Source: Pseudomonas fluorescens (GTDB lineage: Bacteria > Pseudomonadota > Gammaproteobacteria > Pseudomonadales > Pseudomonadaceae). From it: a stretch of DNA of 64,000 bases. Both the position numbers and the translations under genes were made by a program. The stretch covers positions 3,782,001 to 3,846,000 of the forward strand of contig NZ_CP008896.1 in NCBI RefSeq assembly GCF_000730425.1, given 5' to 3'. Shown here one piece after another: positions 25,498 to 33,462 of this stretch. A model generated the notes under the pieces. The model worked only from the letters and a program-made list of their open reading frames with translations. It ran no database searches and was not told where the DNA came from. The stretch's first letter is position 1. Each line of letters starts with the position of its first letter.

Positions 25498-26308
25498 CAC
25501 CAACTCTCGCAAAAATTAATTAAAAGACTGGATGAGTCGTTTATCCGAGATCGCCATGTATAGCCACAATGCCTCACGCCACTGACCGAGCGTTTCAGAA
25601 CCACAGGATCATCACTGACGAGAAAGGGTAGCCATTGCCAAACGTTCAAATCGCTCTTCCTTGAAGCACCAGGACAAAAGCACGCCTGAAACAGCGGTCA
25701 CGCCTGAAAAACCGGGGGGCATGGTTAATAGAAAAAATCTATCAAGCCTGGCGCAAGCCTAAAGTTGCGCAGGATCATAACACAAAAAATGGAGCCCTAA
25801 CGACGTCGGAATGGCGTTCTGCCAGCCTTGAGAACAGGCCAATACCATCATTTCAAAAGAGCTAATTAGTTAAAAACCAACCAGCTTCTATTATTTAACT
25901 CAGCCAATCTTAGTGAACTTGAACAACCTATAAGTAATTAGCCCAAGATCAAATTTTTCATTGGTGAGCACGACTTCCCAAGATGTCCCGCACAAATAAA
26001 ACACCCCACGAAGGCATCGCCATCGCGGGGTGTTGAGGCGATCAACTCATCAAGGCTTATGGAAGGCTTGAAGTCGATCCTGTTGGTTGCCAACAACATA
26101 GTTTGACACAGCCCTTCTCGTAAATCGGGGCCTGTAGGATGACCCGGGATCCACACAACAGCAACATAGACTGACACAGACGGGTCGCACTTCAAATACG
26201 GGGCCCGATTGGTAACAACATAGATTGACACAACAGCGAGCGTTCATTCAGGCACGAAATATTATGTGAGCGCGACCGGTCACTCACCTGTGCGGAAATA
26301 GTCTTTTT
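25498..26308. other. Long spacer at the core/accessory junction, no gene recognised
   Basis: About 810 bases. Positions 25840-25960 are strongly AT-rich. No reading frame here has a ribosome site or looks like a protein family; the open frame at 25938-26231 arises from repeated DNA. It must hold the promoter of the polysaccharide operon and carries the triple direct repeat listed separately. The change from GC-rich operons to low-GC spacers with fragments begins here, so this is a likely edge of the accessory region. No tRNA gene or clear attachment site was found. Confidence 0.55.
26092..26232. repeat. Three 19-bp direct repeats of unknown origin
   Basis: Copies at 26092-26110, 26160-26178 and 26214-26232 read aacaacatagtttgacaca, agcaacatagactgacaca and aacaacatagattgacaca on the plus strand, spaced 68 and 54 bases. 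On the minus strand they read TGTGTCAnnCTATGTTG. Multiple short copies near one end are typical of transposase-binding sites at the ends of some insertion sequences (for example the IS21 family), so this may be a solo end of a lost element. The family is not confirmed. Confidence 0.6.
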
Positions 26309-26701
26309 TCAACACAGGCTCAGTGCGATGTCTAAATCCGTGCGCAACCTTCGACCGGTCCCCATCAGCACATAAACTGTGTTTTTTGTTCGAAATAAGC
26401 AGCCATGGGTGAAGGAAACACCCAGCGTTGTTCGGACCCAACCACCAGGCGGGAAGCGGCCTTTACTGTCTTGGATAACGGTCAAAGCGTAAACGAGAGC
26501 AGGTATTAGCTGTCTATCCGTAATGGCTTTTCGCTGACGTGTTGTAATGTCGAGATCCAATATTGCCCAATCAGCAACAAGACAATAGGCACGGGAAGGA
26601 AAATGCAGACTGGCGAGGGCCACAGCATCTGAGGTGGTGAGTTGGCACCCGTCTATTTTCTCACCCGCAGAAAGCACTGAGACAAAATCTGCCAGGTTCA
26701 T
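26309..26701 (-). CDS. DUF6957-like hypothetical protein
   Basis: 130 aa, soluble, no signal peptide. The start ATG at 26701 has a GGAGGTACAA ribosome site. The pattern YCLVADWAILDLDITTRQRKA, ALTVIQDSKGRFPPGGWVRTTLG and FTHGCLFRTKNTVYVLMGTG resembles small Pseudomonas proteins grouped as DUF6957, usually found in accessory DNA near prophages or secretion-associated genes. I recognise the family from memory of this pattern only. No function is known. It stands alone, transcribed toward the repeat region. Confidence 0.6.
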   Translation of the reverse strand: MNLADFVSVLSAGEKIDGCQLTTSDAVALASLHFPSRAYCLVADWAILDLDITTRQRKAITDRQLIPALVYALTVIQDSKGRFPPGGWVRTTLGVSFTHGCLFRTKNTVYVLMGTGRRLRTDLDIALSLC

Positions 26702-26851
26702 TTGTACCTCCGGCCGATCAAAAAAAACTGATTCGAACGAGAAGCATCATTCAGCTTAGCTCCCCGCGACACACGAGGTTCCTATGCCGACCACTGGGCC
26801 ATTTTACAGCTGGTCCGCCTTCTCCCCTCATCCCACTGAACGGGATGATTT

Positions 26852-27017
26852 CTATCTAGCTGTCACCAGATAAAGTGGTTTACGCCAGTACCCGGCTATG
26901 CCATTGCCGTGCTTGAACCTTACCTCGCGGTAGGTTCCGATGTGGGTGAAACCTAGTGCTTCATGGATGCCCGTGCATGCCGTATTCGGCAAGGCGACGC
27001 GGGCATAGGCGCATGAA
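26852..27017 (-). pseudogene. Fragment of a GNAT acetyltransferase (phosphinothricin/ArsN1 type), C-terminal end only
   Basis: Reading the minus strand to the TAG at 26852-26854 gives a C-terminus containing ARVALPNTACTGIHEALGF, THIGTYREVRFKHG and YWRKPLYLV. This is the conserved C-terminal block (ALPN-x5-HE-x-LGF-x3-G-x-Y-R-x-V-x-x-KHG) of phosphinothricin or arsinothricin N-acetyltransferases. Upstream in that frame the reading is stopped by a TGA about 25 bases before the preserved block and no start codon or N-terminal part remains, so it is a relic. The adjoining 27018-27064 stretch holds nothing recognisable, nor does 26702-26851. Confidence 0.7.
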
Positions 27018-27064
27018 ATCCATGTTACTCAAGGAGCGGTAGAAGCCGTTTGGCTGCGACTGAA

Positions 27065-27703
27065 TCAAAATGACATGCCCTCAGACACTTGAATCAGCAT
27101 TTCTTCGACTAGATGTGTGCCAAAGGTTGTAGTGGCCACCGCCGATGGGCTTTCTCCTAAAAAACGGGCTTTGGGTTTGGAAAGCCATTGTTTGGCCTTC
27201 CCTTTGTCACCGAAGATCACCTCGGCCATGGCGCTAATATGTGCAAACCGGAACAGGCGATCGCTCTCATGCAACGTTAAAAGCTGATTGGCTGACAGTT
27301 TTGTTTTAAGCGTTTTGGGTTGAATGATTCTGTCGCGTTCTTCGTCGCTGAGGGTTCCATCATCACAAAGCATTTTTATCAGGCTGACCGAGAAGCCAGC
27401 TACTATCATGTCGTGAACGTCCAGATCCGAAGCATTGACAGAGATATGAAGAAGCGTCTCCAGACGCATGCGGTAAGCATGATAGACATCCTGACTCAGG
27501 ACGCCAGCAAACATGGGCCGCACTGATATTGTGTTGTGCACGGGCGTCAGCACTAATGTGCCATTCGCTACCGTTAGCTCCAGGTCGTCCCCAACACCTA
27601 ACCTCATTTGGTCAAGCAACTCTTGAGGCAGATCAATGATGATGTCGCCAGTTCCGTCCTCAGTTTTCTGGGATTTTACTATCCAACGCTCAGTTTCACT
27701 CAT
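27065..27703 (-). CDS. AbrB/SpoVT-like domain fused to an MbcA/ParS-type (DUF2384) antitoxin domain
   Basis: 212 aa. Residues 5-56 (ERWIVKSQ, GDIIIDLPQELLDQMRLGVGDDLEL, GTLVLTPV) look like a swapped-hairpin AbrB DNA-binding domain. Residues 75-130 are helical, as in the Xre-like N-part of these antitoxins. Residues 135-205 (LSANQLLTLHESDRLFRFAHISAMAEVIFG then AKQWLSKPKARFLGESP) match the toxin-binding DUF2384 region of RES-Xre systems. ATG 27703 follows GAGG; upstream starts at 27727 and 27784 are less supported. No RES or other toxin gene is adjacent: the downstream side holds only the acetyltransferase relic. Confidence 0.72.
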   Translation of the reverse strand: MSETERWIVKSQKTEDGTGDIIIDLPQELLDQMRLGVGDDLELTVANGTLVLTPVHNTISVRPMFAGVLSQDVYHAYRMRLETLLHISVNASDLDVHDMIVAGFSVSLIKMLCDDGTLSDEERDRIIQPKTLKTKLSANQLLTLHESDRLFRFAHISAMAEVIFGDKGKAKQWLSKPKARFLGESPSAVATTTFGTHLVEEMLIQVSEGMSF

Positions 27704-27930
27704 GATCGTCCGGCCCTCATCCGCCATCAGAGAATGACACACATCATCATGGTTGGGCCCAGAGCTGACCAAAGGAACGCGCAATCCGCTGGTAGACAGG
27801 CACTGCCGCTGCTCGAACGCCGGATAGCGAGTGAAACAGCAAAAAATGGGGCAATGGATATACCTGCCTTTCCACCTTCACATGGCTAAGAGCCTGAGCG
27901 TGATCAGTTAACTACACGAAAGGATATGAC

Positions 27931-28479
27931 ATGCACCCTGATGAGCTTTATGTTTCCGTCGACGTCGAGACTTCTGGGCCTATACCAGGCGAATACAGTC
28001 TGCTTTCCATTGGAGCTTGTCTTGTAGCCCAACCTGAAACGTCCATCTATCTTGAACTACGGCCTGACAGTCCGAAACACGACCCCGAAGCGCTGGCAGT
28101 ATCGGGGCTGAGTCTGGAGAAGCTGGAGCGCGAGGGTCTCGCTCCGCAACAGGCGATGCTGACATTTGATCAGTGGCTGAGATCGTCCTGCCAAACGGGG
28201 CAAAAGGTCATTTTCGTAGGACTCAATGCACCGTTTGACTGGTCATTCGTCAATTACTACTTCCACAAATACCTAGAAACCAACCCCTTTGGTTTTACCG
28301 CTATCGACATGAAGGCCTACTTTATGGGCGCTGTAGGTTGCAGCTGGAAGGAAACAAAATCATCCAAAATGACCGCTGTGCTGAAGCCACTCAGCGAACC
28401 GAACCATAACGCATTGGATGATGCCCGCTTTCAGGCAGAGCTCTTCGCCCTAATGCTGGCGGGTAACTATAAACGCTGA
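27931..28479 (+). CDS. DEDDh-type 3'-5' exonuclease family protein
   Basis: 182 aa, cytoplasmic. RNase T/DnaQ fold with all four acidic positions and the histidine: VSVDVETSG (D, E), LNAPFDWSFVNYYF (D) and NHNALDDARFQAEL (H, D). GAAAGGAT precedes the ATG. It is transcribed divergently from the AbrB-DUF2384 gene and convergent with the CBASS operon, whose last gene ends 28 bp away. Family members trim DNA or RNA 3' ends; a stand-alone copy of this type in an accessory region may be part of a defence or maintenance function, but nothing in the sequence proves it. Confidence 0.78.
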   Translation: MHPDELYVSVDVETSGPIPGEYSLLSIGACLVAQPETSIYLELRPDSPKHDPEALAVSGLSLEKLEREGLAPQQAMLTFDQWLRSSCQTGQKVIFVGLNAPFDWSFVNYYFHKYLETNPFGFTAIDMKAYFMGAVGCSWKETKSSKMTAVLKPLSEPNHNALDDARFQAELFALMLAGNYKR

Positions 28480-28507
28480 CCTGCCTTCCACCGCACTGAC
28501 TTGAAGT

Positions 28508-28990
28508 TCATCTGACCCAGGTTGCCTCAACATATCTGCCGTCCCTGAACGACCACGCCTTGATACCTTCTGGTTTTTCGGACTTGCCGACAATAATGGC
28601 TATTGGGTGCGGCAGATCCTGCGTGTAACGTGCAGCAAATTTGGAGAAACTACCGATGTCTGCCGGAGAGATCACCGGAACGGATTGGGGATGCGTATGC
28701 CAATAGCCCACCAGGCGTAACCCTTGTTCGTTGGCAGCCTGGATCTCCTGACGGCACCGCGCCGCATCCAACTCTAGCCAAGACCAGCCTGACCGATCGG
28801 CGCGATGAGGCAACGTGGCCAAGGCCAGCAGCAAACCTTTCGGATCAACAGGGTTGACGAATAACTGTCCACCTCGCTCCACGCCAAAAAGGCCCTGCCG
28901 ATGACTATCCAAGATGTCCGCGACCGCCTGGGACACCAATAGCTCGGAGTCCACCTCCGGCCATCGCCAGCGCCATGCGATATCCGTCAT
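28508..28990 (-). CDS. cap3: CBASS JAMM/JAB deubiquitinase-like protease Cap3
   Basis: 160 aa. The JAMM zinc motif is exact: WHTHPQSVPVISPAD gives HxH-x7-S-x2-D, with the upstream catalytic Glu probably in FGVERGGQLF. In type II CBASS, Cap3 cleaves the bond that Cap2 forms between the CD-NTase C-terminus and a target, and so keeps the system in check. The start overlaps cap2 by 4 bases. It is the last gene of the operon. Confidence 0.9.
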   Translation of the reverse strand: MTDIAWRWRWPEVDSELLVSQAVADILDSHRQGLFGVERGGQLFVNPVDPKGLLLALATLPHRADRSGWSWLELDAARCRQEIQAANEQGLRLVGYWHTHPQSVPVISPADIGSFSKFAARYTQDLPHPIAIIVGKSEKPEGIKAWSFRDGRYVEATWVR

Positions 28991-30771
28991 ACCATTTCGT
29001 CCTTATCTTCCGGCCATCCGCGTTCGAGTAGGATTTGCTGCGTCCCCTCTGGCAGTTTGGGCCCATGGTATTGGCCTCCTAGGCTCAGCACATCTTCAGG
29101 CCTATAAATGCTGCTGACCCAAGATGCAGTGGCGATCTTGCCGGTCAATGCGCGTAAGGCCGTGTGCGACACCATAGAGGCGATATTGGTCATTCCCAGC
29201 GAGCCGCCTGGGATAAAGCTCTCGCCACACGCGGGCAGTGGAACAACACCGCCTCCCGGCCACTCTGTAAATCTATGCAAAAAATCGCCGACGTCCGTGA
29301 ACAACTGACGGCCATCAAAGGTGCCGCCTGGTGCGAATAGAGCATGGCCGACCTGGGTATACGGTTCGCTCCAGGCTTGTAAAAGCCCCCAAGGAGCGCC
29401 GCTGGATTTGGTTCGCCATACAGTGACCTCCGACTGCCAGTCTGCTGTCGTGATCACCACCAGATCTGCGTTATCGAACACTTCTGGTTTGCTACTCATC
29501 ACTACTTCGGCAAAAGTCGAATAAGCGGTGCATTCTGTCGTCGGAAGATCTAACAGAATCTTGTCCCTCAACGCTGAGGCTTTCAGCCTCCCTAGGCTAT
29601 CCGCTCCCAGAACGTGCCTCCCCAGATTGGCTGACACCAAAGTGTCAGGATCGATGAGGGTAAGGTGGCCGACACCGGATCGTGCCAATTGTATTGCCAC
29701 CGTACTGCCTAATGAGCCAACGCCAACACAAACGACTCGAGCATTTTCAAGGTGCTGTGCAGTGCCGCTTATATCGCGGGACAGGATGGACGCTCGATCA
29801 AGCACATCCAGGGCAGTTGCTCGGACGAGCGCCGGAGGATGAGCATTTGCGATAGCTGGCCGCCGGCGAGCTGTACGCAAGCCAAACTTTGCCCCCCGCT
29901 CCTGCTGTACACCGAGCGAACGCACATTGAGACAATATGTTGGAGCATCTGCGCCTCCTGGAAGCTCCAGAACAATCCATCGACTCGCCAACGTTCCATG
30001 CAGCTCAAACCATGCCAGCAATTGCTCGGCATCGTCTGGTTGAAGGTGTGGCTTTAGCCACAGCAATAAATCTTCTGGATCCGGGGTGCGGATATCCGGA
30101 TAAGTCTGAAGCTTGACGTAAAAACCGGGAGTTTCGGCCGCACGAATGACAGCAGAGCGCCCGACGACCCGTCGGTAATGCCCTTTGAGTGCAGCTACAT
30201 TCGATGCTAACCAAACCGTTTCCTGACCGGATGGCACAGCTCGGCGCGGATCGCTGAGCGCAAACAACTGCGAGGCAGCCTGAGGTCGATCCAACAGTAA
30301 GAGGTTCTGGAATGACTGCCCGTGCTGAAACGACCAGTAGGTAGTGATCTCATTCTGAAATTCGATATCGCGTGTTGCCTGGTTTGATCCCATCTTGGAC
30401 AACGAAACGATCTGGGCCAAGCGAGCAAGGCTGTCCTCTACCACGACCTCCGGGGAGCCCATGATGGGGCGTTCCTGAAAGCCATGAAGGCAAAGCCCCG
30501 ACTTAGTGGCATGCGGCCAAACCAGCCATGGAGAGGGTTCGACGTTCAGCCGCAAGAGCCCGCGGGGAAAGTTGGAGGGGAAACCTATACGCAGTCGCCG
30601 CTCCTGCCCCGTGTAATCGATGGGCAAGGGGAAGTGAAAGCACGCCGCTTCGTCAGCCCGCATGGGTGCGGGCTGGAGCAATGCATCGGCAGCATCCTGA
30701 CCTAGGGTGTTACGCAGTGCGGCGATTCCGCGCTGCAATGGTGTCTTAATAGGATCAGCCAAGGCGTCCAA
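28987..30771 (-). CDS. cap2: CBASS E2-E1 fusion conjugation enzyme Cap2
   Basis: 594 aa. The N-terminal ~150 residues form an E2-like domain; the probable E2 cysteine is in SGLCLHGFQE. A linker region is followed by the E1/ThiF adenylation domain: VCVGVGSLGSTVAIQLARSG nucleotide loop, LIDPDTLVSANLGRH, and the E1 catalytic cysteine in PLPACGESFIPGGS. Cap2 adenylates the C-terminus of the CD-NTase and conjugates it to target proteins, priming the enzyme for nucleotide signal synthesis. It overlaps the CD-NTase gene by 17 bases. Length fits Cap2 proteins of about 600 aa. Confidence 0.92.
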   Translation of the reverse strand: MDALADPIKTPLQRGIAALRNTLGQDAADALLQPAPMRADEAACFHFPLPIDYTGQERRLRIGFPSNFPRGLLRLNVEPSPWLVWPHATKSGLCLHGFQERPIMGSPEVVVEDSLARLAQIVSLSKMGSNQATRDIEFQNEITTYWSFQHGQSFQNLLLLDRPQAASQLFALSDPRRAVPSGQETVWLASNVAALKGHYRRVVGRSAVIRAAETPGFYVKLQTYPDIRTPDPEDLLLWLKPHLQPDDAEQLLAWFELHGTLASRWIVLELPGGADAPTYCLNVRSLGVQQERGAKFGLRTARRRPAIANAHPPALVRATALDVLDRASILSRDISGTAQHLENARVVCVGVGSLGSTVAIQLARSGVGHLTLIDPDTLVSANLGRHVLGADSLGRLKASALRDKILLDLPTTECTAYSTFAEVVMSSKPEVFDNADLVVITTADWQSEVTVWRTKSSGAPWGLLQAWSEPYTQVGHALFAPGGTFDGRQLFTDVGDFLHRFTEWPGGGVVPLPACGESFIPGGSLGMTNIASMVSHTALRALTGKIATASWVSSIYRPEDVLSLGGQYHGPKLPEGTQQILLERGWPEDKDEMV

Positions 30772-32005
30772 CTGGCTTTACGCTCGACTGAGAGGTTCCG
30801 CCACCGCTGGCCCCTCCGAAGAGCGAACCCATCGAAGCAGAGTTTCGAGTAGTGCCATCCGGTCGACCGGGCATCGTCCAATTCGCAGGGATTTCATTGT
30901 TCACTGCCGTGATGAACGCCGGCGCAATACCGAAGTTCTTTTTCACTGCCTCGGCAAAGGAGTCATTGGATTCAAAACTTTCCAAACCTAATGACACAGA
31001 TGCACTGGCGTCCGCATGCCACTTGGCGAATGCCTGACGGTAGCCTTGCCCCTCGCCCGGTCGATTCCACTTCTCTGCAAAGTTTTCGCCGTTATCGGCA
31101 GGGTTGCAGACATAGCAGTCGCTACCTCTATGCGCGATGTGCTGCGGCATTCTGCGAACGATTTCCAAAATTGCATCGAGCGGTGCCAGAGGCTTCGACT
31201 GCGACTCCTTTACGACATCCAGGTATGCGTGCGTGGCTAGAGTGGTGATGACCGCAGATATTGGGCGAGTATCAGCGCTCCTTGTCTTGATGGCCCATTC
31301 ATCGCGATGCCGCTTGAGCAGCTTAATGGTCGCACGCAGGGGATCTTGATCGATGTAATCCTGATAATGCGGCAAAGGATCTTGGGTCGCGGCATCAAGC
31401 ATCCGCTGGCTTTTGGCAACCACTAAGCTTTCCAGAGAGATTTCCTGGGCGGAAGCGACCTGCAACCAATTCGAGTAAGGAATAGGGCTGCTCGCTTTCC
31501 ATCCTGTGACTCGATCCGGAACCTCAAGCTTACCCTCGCCGTTTGCTTCGCCATTTCCGTTGATCGCCCGGGCAGGTGTGACATCGATGTGGAAACCTGG
31601 ATTTTCGTCTGCATAAACGATTCGAATACCACGACGTAGTTGCTTAACTTCTTCCTGAACGCGGGAGCCTTCCCTAAAACGCTGCTCAATCGCCTCTAGA
31701 ACTTCCTTCGCACCAGCGCCTTGAGCGTGAGGGAGCCAGATAATCGCGTCCGCATCAATGGTGTCCAGATCCGCAGGCGCGCCGGGAATTGGCTTAATGG
31801 TCGTTTTCAGCCGCATTGAGCCCTGAACGAAAATATGAGCCTCAGCGAGCAACGGATTGTCGGAAGCCGAGAGGATTTTTTCCAGTTGGGAGTAGCGGTC
31901 ATTGATTTTTTCGTACTGCGCTTCCGACAGCGAGATCTCCCGCGCGGCGCGAAGCAGAAAATATTCCCAACTGCTGCGCTTGGTCTGTTCGTTGCTCAAA
32001 AGCAT
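30755..32005 (-). CDS. CBASS cyclic-nucleotide synthase (CD-NTase)
   Basis: 416 aa, polymerase-beta-like nucleotidyltransferase. The active site is intact: GSMRLKTTIKP (the GS motif, residues 62-63), the acidic pair in ADLDTIDADAII, and the third Asp in FHIDVTPAR. It would make a cyclic di- or trinucleotide on phage infection. The protein ends in ...KPVGRLG: a C-terminal glycine, the residue that Cap2 activates and conjugates. A glycine/serine-rich flexible tail (residues 385-410) leads to it. The start ATG shares a base with the cap5 stop (TAATG). It may be of the CdnG clade, known to pair with Cap5 and make 3',2'-cGAMP; clade is not proven here. Confidence 0.92.
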   Translation of the reverse strand: MLLSNEQTKRSSWEYFLLRAAREISLSEAQYEKINDRYSQLEKILSASDNPLLAEAHIFVQGSMRLKTTIKPIPGAPADLDTIDADAIIWLPHAQGAGAKEVLEAIEQRFREGSRVQEEVKQLRRGIRIVYADENPGFHIDVTPARAINGNGEANGEGKLEVPDRVTGWKASSPIPYSNWLQVASAQEISLESLVVAKSQRMLDAATQDPLPHYQDYIDQDPLRATIKLLKRHRDEWAIKTRSADTRPISAVITTLATHAYLDVVKESQSKPLAPLDAILEIVRRMPQHIAHRGSDCYVCNPADNGENFAEKWNRPGEGQGYRQAFAKWHADASASVSLGLESFESNDSFAEAVKKNFGIAPAFITAVNNEIPANWTMPGRPDGTTRNSASMGSLFGGASGGGTSQSSVKPVGRLG

Positions 32006-33171
32006 TACATAGCCTCCTGGGCCACGGGACCCAATTGCAGTGTTTGCGTAAACCGATCTTGGTTTTCTTTGTCCCGATCGAAGATCAGGTATGTATGTTG
32101 ATGCTGTGTTGTGAGCAACGCGCCAAACTCGATGGCCAATGCCGCAGGAATGGCGGCGAAGACGTGGATGGGGTCAGGAGTCAGAGCCTCAAGCTGGCTC
32201 AGTCGTATTTGAAGTGCGTCGCGAAAAGCATGAATCACCCGACGGTTCTGTACCATCGCGTAGCTTGGTTCTGGGATCGACAGCTCTGCAATACGTGCAC
32301 CGGGTAGAGCGTCGGTCACGTCGCGTACTGGAACTTGCGCAGAAATGGAGAGCACCAACGCCAGTGGGCCATCGCCGTTGGGTGGAGGCGTAAACAGAAA
32401 ACTAGGCGGCTCAGCAGACTGATCGGGCCAGCGCAAAAGATGCTCGCGATGAAAAGAGAAGATCAAGCGTTTGGAACGGTCGCCGATACTCTGGCCCAAC
32501 ATCATCAAGGCCGGAATGTCGGCCAAGCCGACTACTGCTAGCGCGGGCGAATCGCCATAAGTGCCGCCGCGACGCTTGAGTTGCTGCTCCAGCTCATACT
32601 GGACGCTGTCTTTGACGTTCTGCCAATAGGTAGTGTCCCTGCCACGTGGTCCGGGCGCAGCGAAGGCGATTTTGATGCCTTGATCGAAGGCGGTTAATCC
32701 CTCGGCGGACATCGCAGTCAACAGATCGCGAACGGGGATATCGTTGATCGTCTGAAAGTGCTGACTCTGGACGATGAGAGGAATGGCTCTGCCACCATCG
32801 GGGGTCGTTGCGGCGAGTCGGATGCGTTCAAGGTACGCTTGGTGCAAACCGCTCAGATCATTTTCAGGGTAGCCATCTGCGTCACGATCAATTTTGTCAT
32901 GACAGCCTGGGCACAGGAGCATCAGGTTAGCAGTATCGTTAGTGTGCGCCTCAGCATCATGATCCGCGCGTCCCCGAGGCCCCTTGGGACTGGCGGGTAA
33001 GATATGCGCCACTTCGCCCCATTTCATTGGCTTGCCGGCACGATAGTCGAACGTTAGATCCGTACCGCACAGTTCACAATGACCAGCGGTCTGTGTCCAT
33101 ACGATCCGCTTCGTCTCATCATTCGTGTTAAAGCGCCCGCTCGCGGGCTTAGCGTCTTCTTTTTCTGCCAT
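32005..33171 (-). CDS. cap5: CBASS effector Cap5 (HNH nuclease + SAVED domain)
   Basis: 388 aa from ATG 33171; longer in-frame starts (33198, 33219) lack a ribosome site too, so the exact start is uncertain. Residues 20-95 form an HNH nuclease: GHCELCGTDLTF, WGEVAHILPASP and NLMLLCPGCHDKID (zinc cysteines, catalytic His and Asn). Residues 125-388 form a SAVED sensor domain (AFAAPGPRGRDT, ALAVVGLADIPALMMLG, YLIFDRDKENQ). The cyclic nucleotide from the neighbouring enzyme is expected to assemble Cap5 and switch on destruction of cellular DNA, an abortive-infection response. It is the first gene of the four-gene operon. Confidence 0.92.
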   Translation of the reverse strand: MAEKEDAKPASGRFNTNDETKRIVWTQTAGHCELCGTDLTFDYRAGKPMKWGEVAHILPASPKGPRGRADHDAEAHTNDTANLMLLCPGCHDKIDRDADGYPENDLSGLHQAYLERIRLAATTPDGGRAIPLIVQSQHFQTINDIPVRDLLTAMSAEGLTAFDQGIKIAFAAPGPRGRDTTYWQNVKDSVQYELEQQLKRRGGTYGDSPALAVVGLADIPALMMLGQSIGDRSKRLIFSFHREHLLRWPDQSAEPPSFLFTPPPNGDGPLALVLSISAQVPVRDVTDALPGARIAELSIPEPSYAMVQNRRVIHAFRDALQIRLSQLEALTPDPIHVFAAIPAALAIEFGALLTTQHQHTYLIFDRDKENQDRFTQTLQLGPVAQEAM

Positions 33172-33228
33172 TTCGACCGACCCCCGAAAAACATCCATGA
33201 TTGAAAACGATGATGGCAAGATAAGATC

Positions 33229-33256
33229 ATATTAGGGTCATTCGTCCCGATTTCAA
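33229..33256 (-). promoter_or_regulatory. Predicted sigma-70 promoter of the CBASS operon
   Basis: On the minus strand TTGAAA (33256-33251) and TAATAT (33234-33229) are separated by 16 bases, a good -35/-10 pair. It would start RNA near 33222, about 50 bases before the preferred cap5 start at 33171. Inferred from the consensus only. Confidence 0.5.
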
Positions 33257-33423
33257 GAGAGATCTGAGGGTGACGAATGCTGAGTCGCCTTTTAGCAGGA
33301 TGCTTTTTTGGCTCATCGAAAGGCGGTGGTGGCGGCGTTCGTTTTCTGGCAAGTGCTGGTGGGTAATGGCACTGACCACAGCGTATGTAGGACTGATGAA
33401 AACGAGCTGCGCAGCTCAAACGA

Positions 33424-33439
33424 GGCTGCAAGCGCAGCC
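33424..33439. terminator. Short GC hairpin after cusA
   Basis: GGCTGC and GCAGCC flank a 4-base loop, 24-39 bases past the cusA stop (minus strand). A short T-containing stretch follows on the minus strand. A weak intrinsic terminator is possible. The rest of the 290-base spacer to cap5 shows no gene. Confidence 0.4.
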
Positions 33440-33462
33440 CCTTTCGTATGCGTTTTTACGCG

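Noticed and set aside
25938..26231. Open frame of 97 codons on the minus strand
   Set aside because: Composed of the repeated DNA; no ribosome site, no family resemblance.
27018..27064. A remnant RES toxin after the AbrB-DUF2384 gene
   Set aside because: Read in all frames; no RES motif is seen, only the acetyltransferase relic further on.
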